Assembly: GCA_024220525.1 (NCBI GenBank)
Contig: JAMYWO010000392.1
Coordinates: 1-31,796 of the forward strand
DNA from: Cochliopodium minus
Taxonomy: Eukaryota > Discosea > Himatismenida > Cochliopodiidae
Direction of reading: 5' to 3'
DNA length: 31,796 bases
Part shown: positions 21,091 through 30,448 of the stretch, piece by piece
Position numbering within the stretch: the stretch's first letter is position 1
Layout: every line of letters begins with the position of its first letter
Translations under genes and position numbers: made by a program
Notes under the pieces: model-generated
Databases searched by the model: none
Told to the model about the DNA's origin: nothing
What the model saw: only the letters and a program-made list of their open reading frames with translations

Positions 21091-22346
21091 ATGAATAATA
21101 TATATTTATTTATTAATAGCGCAGAGTTTGAATTTATAATCTCAACCACTCGCAATGCCAAAATAAGAGAAATCAAGGAGATTCTCCATCTATCATACAG
21201 ACAGGATAAAGATATAAGATTGATTTATTCGGGAATTGAAATAGAGGATGACAGATCATTAGGGGATTATGGAATCAGAAGTGAAACAAGATTGCTTGTA
21301 ATTAACAGAAAAAAATTCTTTGTTAAGAATGATGAAGGGGTCAATATTTTTTCTACAAATCTTGTTAGGATTCCTGATCATTTCAAATGTCAATGCGGAA
21401 ACTTTCCAAAAGATCCAATGATTTGTTTAAGTTGTTTCAAGAATTTCGCTTTAGGTGAAGAATTGAAAATTCAAATGACTTGGAATTGCTTAATTTGCGG
21501 GGAAATTATGTCTTTGAAAGAGTCAAAAGATCATCCAAAAACGAAAAGAGATCATCACAAGGTAAAAAATTTATTAATAATTAATCATTTAAATAATTTT
21601 AATTTTAGAAATGTGTTTGTGGATTTGAAGACAAGCATCAAGTAATGCAGATACACAGACAACAATGCATCAAATATTTACAAGCGAAATACCAAGAAAA
21701 AAAGAATAAGTGTAAAAGATTGAAACTAGAAAACAATACCCTCAATAATAAAGTATGGGGCCTTGAAGTGAAAGTGTTTCATTTTGACGAAAAAGAGAAA
21801 AAAATTAAAGAACAAGAACAGTTAATTTTGGAACAAAAAAACAAAATAGACAACACTTGGACAACATTTGAGAAATTGGTTGACAACAAGATTTATATTG
21901 TGTTTATTGTCAACAAAATGAGAGGAATCAAAGTTCCTATCTTGTTACATTCTCTAGATGTGGAAGTTTTCTTTTTAAAATCCAAGTTCCGATCCGAAAA
22001 CAAAACGAGCAATATCACTAATTTTCTTTTTAAAGAGATGGTACTTCTTGACGGAGATTTTCTGTCCAAGAAAGGTATTGAGCATAATTCTGAAGTTAAT
22101 GTTGATTTTGATGATTTTCTCATCTACTTAAAGTCTATTTATGGTAAAGTTCATCCTTTTTCTGTTCAACCAAATGATACCATTTCTCAAGTCAAACTGT
22201 ATTTGCAAGAGAAAGAAGGATTGTGTCCAGATGATGTGAACTTGATTTTCAAAAGCAATTATCTTGAAAATGCTAAAACTTTGTCTCATTACTGTATCAA
22301 TGATGGAGAAACTATCAATTTTTCTTTGAGAATACGTGGAGATTAA
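21091..22346 (+). CDS. Ubiquitin-like / degenerate RING / coiled-coil / double ubiquitin-like protein (paralogue A)
   Basis: Predicted 402-aa protein from exons 21091-21561 and 21609-22346, phase 0 junction. The N-terminal ubiquitin-like domain (1-75) has AKIREIKEILHL and DIRLIYSGIEIEDDRSLGDY. A zinc region follows: CQCGNFPKDPMICLSC, then NCLICGEIMSL, HPKTKRDHHK, then KCVCGFEDK and HRQQCIKYL. A coiled coil spans about 175-220. A second diverged ubiquitin-like segment starts IVFIVNKMRGIKVPILL. The last about 76 residues are a clear ubiquitin fold (SVQPNDTISQVKLYL, LIFKSNYLENAKTLSHY) ending SLRIRGD. Ubiquitin itself ends LRLRGG, so the terminal Gly is replaced by Asp. The RING core lacks Cys pairs that its neighbour keeps. 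No enzymatic function is proven; an adaptor or E3-like role in ubiquitin signalling is an inference. Confidence 0.85.
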
Positions 22347-22381
22347 ATTTTTTCTTCATTAAATTAATTATAAAAAAAAAA

Positions 22382-24117
22382 ATGGATGAAACTTTCCATT
22401 ATAAAATATTTGTCCAAACACAAGAAGGAAAGAATATTCCATTTATCGTAAATAAAGACACCACCATTAATGAAATCAGACAAATTCTCGAAGAATCCCA
22501 TAATATTGAGAGAGATAAACATTTGATGGCTTTAGATGATTTTCGTTTCAATTCTGGTTGTTATTTAGAAGATGATCACAAAATGTTTGATTTCAATATC
22601 AAAAAATATTCTAAAATTCTTGTCTATCCCATTGAGAATATAAAATCTGGTTTATATCACTTACGTGAAATTTTCTCCATACCCAACATATCCATCAAAA
22701 AGAAATTCTTATGTAGATGTGGGGATCTTTTATTTGATTCAAAGATTTGTCAGGGATGCAATAAGAGCTTCTGTAAAGAATGTGACCATAAAAAATGTCC
22801 CAAATGTTTAAATGATGAATGGATTCCCAATACAGAGTTAAGCAATCAAATGGACAATCAATTGATTTTCAAATGCATAATTTGTGGAGAATCGCTTCCA
22901 TTGAAAAAAATCAAAAACCATCCGCAAACTAGAGAAGAGCATAAAAAGGTAAAAAAAAATTTTAAAAGAGTATTTTAAAAAATTTTTAAACACTATTCAT
23001 GAACTTACACTGTATGTAATATCAATTGTATATTAGAAGTTATATCTCCAATATAGAGATGAATGATTTTTTTTATATGTGTTAAAAATATGTGTCTAGG
23101 CACATTAAAAAAGAAAAAAAAAATTTCCCTTATGTTAAAATGAAAATATTTTTTATTCATTTGTATTCTTGATTTCTCATAGATCCAATTTATAATACAT
23201 TTAGTTGATCAATATTTTTAAAAAAATGTAAATGAATTTATGTGGAGAAATAAATATTATCATTATTTTCAAAACGAAAAATTATTTGAAGTCTCGGACA
23301 CATTTATGTTAAAACAACTATTTTCTATCTGAATCGCATTCTAATGAAAAAAAATAAATAGAAATGTCATTGTGGATATGAAGATAAAAAAGGAGTTGTT
23401 GATAAACACAAGCAAAAATGCTTGAAGTACTTGAGATCAAAGAACCAAGACAATAAGAAAAAATTAAAAAAGATAAAATTGGAAAAAGATTTATTAAACC
23501 AAACAGTAAATGATTTGGAAGTTAAAGTGGAAGAGTTAAAAGATAAAAACCAAGAGATAGAAAAAGTAGAAATGGAGCAAAAAAAAATAATTTCTTTTGA
23601 AAAGGAAAAACTGACAAACACAATGAATTTACTCAAGGACAATCTCAACCAAGGAATCCACCTTATTTTTATCGTTAACGTAAAAAGAGGGTTGAGAATT
23701 CCAATTTTGCTTCCTTCACTTGATGAGGAAGTTTCTTCATTGAGATCAAAGTTCCTCAGTCAAAATGGGCCGTTGAGCGGAGATTTTTTCTTTTCTTTTA
23801 ACGACATCACCCTCAATGAAACTGATGTGCTCGCCAACTTGGGTGTTGTAAACAACTCGGAGATCAAAATTTTTTTTGAAGAGATTCTTATTGTTGTAAA
23901 GGGATATAGTAGGACTGTTCGAATTTATGTCAAGCCTACTGATGCCATCCTCCATCTCAAAAATTGCCTCGAAGTTCACTTTGAAATTTTTCCTCTTGAT
24001 ATGCATTTAAGTAGTGGTGTAAGTTGTAGTTATCTTGACAATGACCGGACCTTTCAAAGCTACAATTTTACTGATGTCACGTTATTAAAACTTTTTGTTA
24101 GTATGAGGGGAGATTAA
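22382..24117 (+). CDS. Ubiquitin-like / RING / coiled-coil / double ubiquitin-like protein (paralogue B)
   Basis: Predicted 440-aa paralogue of the gene 35 bp upstream, from exons 22382-22948 and 23362-24117 with a phase 0 junction at the same protein position (HKK before KCHCG). The N-terminal ubiquitin-like domain (FVQTQEGKNIPFIVNKDTTI) is followed by a fuller RING: CRCGDLLFDSKICQGCNK, FCKEC, CPKC. Next come CIICGESL, HPQTREEHKK, CHCGYEDK and HKQKCLKYL, a coiled coil (about 210-265), a diverged ubiquitin-like part (IFIVNVKRGLRIPILL) and a C-terminal ubiquitin-like part ending LFVSMRGD. This last domain is more diverged than in paralogue A, but the terminal RGD is kept. The tandem arrangement shows local duplication. 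The intron is 413 nt against 47 nt in paralogue A and contains a MITE. It may act as an E3 ligase; this is inferred from the RING. Confidence 0.85.
22949..23361 (+). other. 413-nt intron of paralogue B
   Basis: Donor GTAAAA at 22949 and acceptor AATAG ending 23361. Apart from the MITE copy at 22994-23134 the intron is AT-rich sequence without a visible gene. Confidence 0.8.
22994..23134 (+). mobile_element. MITE copy 2 (5' end missing)
   Basis: About 141 bp inside the intron of paralogue B. It shares a run from CTTACACTGTATGTAATATC through GTATATTAGAAGTTATATC, CTCCAATATAGAGAT and GTTAAAAATATGTGTCT to TTTCCCTTATG with the copy at 27129-27307. The 5' terminal inverted repeat is not recognisable. 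The palindrome near the 3' end has lost its second arm. Confidence 0.7.
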
Positions 24118-24168
24118 TCAAAAACAATTTTAATAAAATAATATTAAAATTCATGGTTTGAAAAAACT

Positions 24169-26995
24169 TTATTTATTTTCTGTGACATTCTGGTTATTAT
24201 TTTCGTTATTTTGTTGAGGTTCTGCCAAAGTTTTCATGACAAGATGATTAAGAGTGAAAACAGAAGAAACAAGCTCAACACCAGATTTGAATCCACTTTT
24301 GGAAGTTTCCCCAGCCTCTGTTCCGTACTTGTGATCAACAACAGTTGATACAGAATCACCTAAAAAACATTAAAATTTAAAAAATATTAAAAAAAATAAC
24401 AAAAAAATTCAAAAGAAAAAACCTGTAGCAAGTGCAATCTCTTTGGATCCATTTACTAAACTGTCCCAAACTGTTGCAACACCAACAAGCTTTGAGAATA
24501 AAGGGTTTCATTTAATTTTTAATAAAAGAAGAGAAAAAAAATTTGAAACTACCGATGTAACCAAAAGGCTTTTTCCAGATTGATAATTTGGGCTTGATGT
24601 GTCAACATATCCTTGAATAATCAAGGAAGTAAGTGAAATTTGAGTGAGTTAAAAAAAGACAGAAATTAATAAACCTTGGACTGTATCTGTTTTTTCAGCT
24701 TCCAAGCCAGCCTATAAAATAAAAATTTTTATTTTTTATTTTTATTTTTTATTTTGATTCAAGAGGTACCTTCTCTACGACATATCCTCCAACAACCCTT
24801 TTTTTTTTTTAGTAAAAATGGTGATTTTAATAGGTAAATAAAATAAACCAAAAATTAATTTTTAAAAAACTCAAATTTAAATGACTTAATTTAAAGAATT
24901 ATTGTTAAAAACCCAAAAAATTTTAAAAAGAAAAATTAAGAGATCTCTTAATTTTTGTTGGAAAAAAGTAAGGTTTTTTTTATTCGTTTTTTATACCTCA
25001 AACCTTTGACGAGAGACTGAGTTAATTTGTCAGCATAAGGAGTGATCTTGGAAGAAACCTGAACAGTCGTTTTGAGATTAGGGTTGACAACAGAGGGGGT
25101 CTCGTTCTTTTGGACGTACCCGCTATCCACCACCGTCTTCCCTCCCTTGCCGATCTGCTTGCTGAGAAGTTTCGAGCCCCAAGAAATTCCCTTGGCCAAA
25201 GATTGGCTGCCTTTTTTGATACCTGAAGAGATTCCATCGAGAACGTAAGATGTGGTTGTTTGTTGGGGTTGTTGCTGATTTTGATTTTGTTGATTTTGAT
25301 TTTGCTGATTTTGTTGTTGGGGTTGTTGGTAGGGCTGGATGTGCACTTGCTGATTTTGATTTTGCTGGTTTTGATTTTGGTTTTGTTGTTGATTTTGATT
25401 TTGTTGGACTTGTTGGTTTTGGGGTTTCTAATTTTTAAAATTACGATTTACGTTTTTTTTTTGGTGTTTGATTTTTTATTTTTTATCATTTTTTTTATTT
25501 TTTTTATTTTTTTTATTTTTTTATTGTTGTTTTTTTTATTTATAATTTATTATTTATTATTTATTTATTATTTATTATTTATTTCTTATTTCTTATTATT
25601 TTTTTTTTTTTAATTATTTGAATTATTTTTTTTTTAAAAAAAAAATTATCATTAATTTTTTGCTTTTTTTTTTTTTATCAATTTTTTATATTTAAAAAGT
25701 TAATTTAAATTAAATAAAACGATCATTTGAAATTAGACTTACTTGTAAATTAGGACTGTTAGTTTGTTGTTGGACTAGTTGATTTTTGGGCTTATTCTGT
25801 ATTTCTTCTTGTGTTTTTATTGTGCAAAGAGAAGCAAGTCTTTGTTCAAAGACTGAAAAAATAAAAATTGTTGTAAAGTAGATTTAGAAAATTTTTGATA
25901 AATCAAATAATTTAAAATTTAAGTGATTCAAAAATTTAAATTAATTTTTTAAAAATAAAAATAAAAAAAAAACCTTTTCTGTGCATTTCTGGAATTGATT
26001 TATCTAGTGTTATCATAAAAAATGATTTTCCAGGAATGGCTAAAATATAATTATTAACTTTGATTCTTAAATTAAAAAATTTGAATAGTTTGTTTCTTAC
26101 TGAACAAAAATTTTCTGTCGTTTACTTTCAAACAAGGAATTTCTGTGGTGAAGAAAAATAAGTAAAATTAAAAAAATTTTTAAAATAAAATTTAAAAATG
26201 TTACGTTTGTTTAAAGGGAATTGAAAATTTTCAATGGACAAAAAGAAAAAATTATCTTCGATTTTGGTTTTTAGGAAATAAAGAGTCCCACTAGCTATTT
26301 TGTTGGTTTCTCTCGTGTCTGGATTCATTTGAGTGCATTCCACATTGTTCAGCTGCAATAAAACTTCGTTTTCGACGACTTCATCCTTCTCATTGTCTAT
26401 TTGTTGGCTCAATTGTTTGGATATTTCTTCTGCCCTCTCCAGAAACTGTTTGAAATGTTTTGTTGCCTTTTCTTTAGCCATTTCGTCTTTTGTTGCTTGG
26501 TGGATTTATAAAAATATAAAATAATATTATTATAAAGAAATATTATTTTAGTCCTTAATTTCTATCACTGAATATAACAATTTGGAAGAAAAATAAACTG
26601 CATAGATATATTTTGGACAAATTATTTTGATAATATATGTATTTCATATTATTATAATATTATAATATTAATGTTGTGAAATACTTACTGTTGATATAAT
26701 TGCTTAATATCTCCAGCCCTGATTTATAATAAATGAAAGCTGCATATTATCAAATTGAATGTTGTTTGATGGATATAAATAATTAGTTTTTTGTGGAAAG
26801 GATCTAATGAAAATAACCCATATCATACTGTTTCCTCTCATCAAATTCCAATCCTGTCTTCAATTTACTTTCTGCAATGAAATAATTGTTGGACAAGAGA
26901 GATCCGCTGCTCCTATTTATAAGATTGGGGGTGTTAGTATGGGAGATCGGTTGTTTATAATTATTTTTGATAGGAAGCCTCCTTTCTTGTTGCAT
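24169..26995 (-). CDS. Spartin-like protein: MIT domain, Gln/Asn-rich linker, senescence domain
   Basis: Predicted 516-aa relative of spartin (SPG20) and plant ERD7-type senescence proteins, which act on lipid droplets, endosomes and membranes. Twelve exons: 26995-26818, 26739-26689, 26495-26205, 26142-26101, 26039-25974, 25852-25743, 25427-24997, 24797-24770 (28 nt), 24711-24675, 24611-24553, 24489-24423, 24359-24169; all phases agree. The MIT domain (about 45-112) is spread over the first three exons: SKLKTGLEFDERKQYDM (helix 1), AFIYYKSGLEILSNYIN (helix 2), KHFKQFLERAEEISKQL (helix 3). A spartin-type beta region follows (GTLYFLKT, IPGKSFFMITLDKSIPEM, FEQRLASLC), then a Gln/Asn-rich linker (about 240-295). 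The senescence domain follows: GISWGSKLLSKQIGKGGKTV, VVGGYVVEK, DSLVNGSKEIALAT, VVDHKYGTEAGE. The lysine/glycine-rich pattern and order match the family. The start at 26995 is inferred; no upstream in-frame exon was found. Confidence 0.87.
25428..25742 (-). repeat. 315-nt spartin-gene intron of TTTTTATTTTTT-type repeats
   Basis: Intron between exons 25852-25743 and 25427-24997. On the + strand it is T-rich with tandem ATTTTTTT and TTATTTATTATTT units (about 25480-25620). No gene is present; a hydrophobic reading frame on the + strand here is compositional. Confidence 0.8.
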
Positions 26996-27323
26996 TTTTT
27001 TTTTTCATAGATTTTGCAAACGATTGACTTAATTTATTTTTTCATATATAGAAATTGGTTATTTTGGTTTACCCAAATGAAATCATGCAAGCAGATAAAC
27101 TTTTAAGAAAAAAAATATCTTTATAAAACATAAGGAAAAATAATTTGCGTAATTATGCGAATCACCTTACACTGTATGTAATATCAATTGTATATTAGAA
27201 GTTATATCTCCAATATAGAGATAATTGATTTTATTTATATCGTGTTAAAAATATGTGTCTGGAGGTCCAGACACATATTAAAAAAGAAAAAAAAATTTCC
27301 CCTTATGAAATAACTTTGTTTTT
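26996..27323. other. 328-bp intergenic region with a complete MITE
   Basis: Between the start of the spartin-like gene and the stop of the RasGEF gene, both on the minus strand. It contains MITE copy 3 (27129-27307) and must hold the spartin promoter and the RasGEF 3' end. No other feature is recognised. Confidence 0.6.
27129..27307 (+). mobile_element. MITE copy 3 (most complete, 179 bp)
   Basis: Non-autonomous element bounded by inverted ends CATAAGGAAAAAT and TTTTTCCCCTTATG-like sequence (the outer 7 bases CATAAGG / CCTTATG match exactly; the next bases are imperfect). Inside are TATCTC-CAATATA-GAGATA (a 6-bp stem) and TGTGTCTGG-AGG-TCCAGACACA (a near-perfect hairpin). It has no coding capacity. 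A target-site duplication could not be established. Confidence 0.72.
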
Positions 27324-30174
27324 TTAATTAAAAATGTTTTCAATCTGATTGATGATATTGTGAACATTCTGCAAAATCTTCTTGTCGTTCTCCTCAAAAG
27401 TCTCAGTTGTAACGAAACTCTCAAGGAAAAGTTCTTTTGAAGACAAGAAATTTGTCTTTAAAAGATTAAAGTTGTTCTTCTGACTCACATCAAACTGATT
27501 GTAGTTTTCTTCACGTATCATCGAAAGGTTTTTTTCTAAAAAAGTAAAAAGTTTCAAAAAAGATTTGATGACACAAGTTTTGTTCTCCAAACAAATCTCT
27601 TCATCGTCTTTGCGGTTAAATTGAGGTTTTTCAAAAGCAGGAAGGTAGACTTGCTTGTAGAATTGTGTAGTGGTCTTGGTTTCTTCGGGAACCAACTTGA
27701 GTAACTCCTCTTGATGTTTGTTTTTAACGGAATGCAGCTCATTGATCTCTAATGTACACTCTTGTATAGATAAACGTACTTTTTTCAATTTTAAAAGTAA
27801 TTCCTTCAAAAAAATTTTTTTTAAAAAAAAATTAGAAAATTCAAATTTAAATGATTAAAAATATTTCTTGTTTAAATTATATTAAATAAAAAATATTTTA
27901 CCTCTTCTTCATTTTTTAAAGTTTTTAAATTATCCAAAAGATCCATTTCTTTAAGTTTGTTCCTGACATCCATACTTTGTCTGATTTGATTCGCATTTTC
28001 GTGTTCACTACCCACATCCTCCTTGCTTATCAACAATTTGCTCAAATTTTCATAAGTAACTCCCAAAGAGTCTTCTTTCTTGATAGTAGACAAGAAATTG
28101 GACAGTCTCTTTTGTTTGGAGAAAGTCCTGTAGAAATTTCCAAAAATTTCGTTAAAATTTTTGATGGTAACGTCACCTTTCACCAATATTTCAATTTCCT
28201 TTTTTTTTGAAAAAAAGACAAAAATATTAAAAAAATGAAAAAATATTTAATAATTAATGTAATTCAAAAAATAAATAATTTGTGTTTTTACATTTTTTAT
28301 TTCTTTGGCGTCAATAGTATCATAATATTTGAATTTATTTAAACTCTTTCCAATTTTGGATCCCAATTCTGCCAATTCTATAGGCGTCACCACAGTGTCA
28401 AGAGTGGAGTAACCCTTAAGTGCCATAATGATAGACTCAAGCTCATTTTTATTGACGTTGGTGCTGAAACATAGTTTAAGAAGTTCTCTTAACTCCGTGT
28501 CTGATTTGGGAAAATTAAGAATAACTGATTTTATAGATTCTTCCACTAAAATTGAAATAATATTAAATAAAAATCAAATAATTTTAATTTTTATTATTTG
28601 ATAATAATATTTTTCAATAAAAATTTTTTAAAAAGTCTTGCATGCATCACTTAGATTCCAACAATCACGAACACTGATGATTTCTCCACTTTCCATTTGA
28701 ACATTTTTGGTGTTCTGTCTCAAAAGTTTGGTCCAAACAACCCAGTGATTATTTCTCTTCACATTAGCTTTAATAAATTATATTTTTTTTTTAAAAAAAA
28801 AAAATAAAGAACATCAATAAATTTAAAATTAAAAAAAATAAATCTGAAATGAAAAATGAAAATAAAAAATGAAAAAAATGAAATGAAAAATTAATCCATC
28901 AGAGTTTATTATTATGGAAGATATTTAAATTGATACATTTCTGCTAAAATTAAAATTTTAATCAAATTTTTATTTAATATTATTATTTTTGAACTGAAAA
29001 TTGTCCATATCTCGCATATTGATGTGGAATAAAAAGTTAAAAAAAAATTTTTACTTGCATGCAACTCCAAACTGGTTTTCTGAAAAGACTTATAAAGATC
29101 TTCAAAAAATTGATTGTGAGAAAAACTGATATCCAAGTTGTTCAACTCAAAATAGTGACCAAACTTTTCTCCACTGTCACCTGACAAAGAAGAGATGATC
29201 TCCATGAGCTGTTGTGTATTAAGTCCGTTGGCATAAAAGAAATAGTTGAAAAGATGAGTTTGGACACCTAAAAAAAATTTGGAAAAAAAAAAAAAATATT
29301 ATTTAAAGAAATATGAAAAAAAAATTCAAATAGTTCGTGGGAAGGAAATATTAAAACGAAGGTTTTTTGGAAATAAATAATTGTCAAAACTTCAAGTTTA
29401 CAATAATAAATTTTAAAAAAAAATTAACCTGCATATGGAATCATCTGGAATTTGGTTATCATCTCGTAGATTGCAGAAATGGCGATTTTTTTTGCAAAGT
29501 TTATTCTGCCTTCTATTTTCTCGGGAGATCCTAATTGAATTATTTTTTTAAAAAAAAAGATTTAAACAAAAAAATTTAATTAAAAAAAAATTTCAATTAA
29601 GTTTTTTACTAACTTAAAAAATTTAAATAAAAAACATTTAAAATTGATGAAAATTTAATAAGAAAAATACCATCTTCTGTAAATGTCAGATCAGTTAAGT
29701 GTTGACCAATGTAAGGGATGGTGGGAATATTATCAATCAGATTTTCTTTTAGTCTTTCTCTGTATTGCTTCGAGTTGCTGGCTGTGAGGAAGTTGTTGAA
29801 GTTAACTAGCTGTTTCTCGTGTTTTTCTTCTATTGTCAGCTTTCCTGTATCTTTTAGCTTGCAAATCAGGGAATTGTTGAAAGAAGAAGACAGCCTAAAA
29901 AATAAAAAATGAAAAATAAAAAATAATTTAAAAATAAAAATAAAAATAAAAATAAAAAAATAAAAAATAAAAAATAAAAAATAAAAAAATAAAAAATAAA
30001 AAAATGAAAATAAATAATAAAAAAAAATGTTTTTATTATTTATTTACCAATGAGCTGCAAAATAATTATTGAGTTTGATTAATTCTTGTTGTACGGCCAT
30101 CAAATGGGAAGCTCTTTTGTTTCTTTCTTTCACATTCGGAGCCAAAATGATTTGAGTAAGAGACCACTGGTAAC
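27324..30174 (-). CDS. RasGEF (CDC25-homology) protein with long helical C-terminal region, 5' end missing
   Basis: Exchange factor for Ras-family GTPases. Visible exons: 30174-30048, 29894-29671, 29530-29429, 29267-29055, 28767-28651, 28545-28292, 28198-27902, 27803-27324, giving 603 in-frame residues plus stop. The CDC25 core is clear: YQWSLTQIILAPNVKERNKR, VNFNNFLTASNSKQYRERL, IPTIPYIGQHLTDLTFTEDG, RINFAKKIAISAIYEMITKFQ and LNTQQLMEIISSLSG. These fit helices before, within and after the RasGEF domain. The N-terminal part of the CDC25 domain and any REM domain are absent; the first visible exon begins in phase 1 beside an AT array and the N at 30281. From exon 28767 onward the product (about 380 aa) is helical and Lys/Glu-rich, with a coiled-coil-like stretch (ELLLKLKKVRLSIQE). 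I do not recognise a family there; a very diverged FH2-like fold was considered but not supported. Confidence 0.8.
29925..30010. repeat. AAAAAT-type tandem array in a RasGEF intron
   Basis: Tandem AAAAAT/AAAAATA units on the + strand between RasGEF exons 30174-30048 and 29894-29671. Similar arrays recur in introns across the window. No other content. Confidence 0.8.
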
Positions 30175-30448
30175 CTAGAAGCAAAAAAAAAAAATTTTAC
30201 CACATAAATAAAAATAAAAATAAAAATAAAAATAAAAATAAAAATAAAAATAAAAATAAAAATAAAAATAAAAATAAAAANATTTGATTTAAATAAAAAA
30301 ATTAAATAAAAAATAAAAAAAATATGATCAAATTTAAATTTAAAACATTTAAAACCAAAAATTTAAATAAAATAAAATAAAATTTAAATTAAAATAAATA
30401 AAATCAAAATAAAAAGTAAATAAAACTAAAAAACATAAATTAATAAAG
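30175..30448. other. AT simple-repeat tract with an N, probable assembly gap
   Basis: 30207 to 30280 is a near-perfect AAATAA/AAAAAT-type array interrupted by one N at 30281. Further AT-rich sequence runs to 30448. The 5' exons of the RasGEF gene (left, minus) and of the second RCC1 gene (right, plus) should lie here but are not present. No open exon is visible on either strand. Confidence 0.75.

Noticed and set aside
25250-25613. Hydrophobic plus-strand frames opposite the spartin-like gene
   Set aside because: They are the antisense of the Gln/Asn-rich linker followed by T-rich intron repeats.
26804-26995. Stand-alone small gene of 63 residues
   Set aside because: It is better explained as the first exon of the spartin-like gene, because joining it to 26739-26689 and 26495 restores an MIT domain in phase.
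30207-30280. Telomere-like or origin-like array
   Set aside because: The AAAAAT-type units are the same as in many introns here and lie beside an N; nothing supports a chromosome end or origin.
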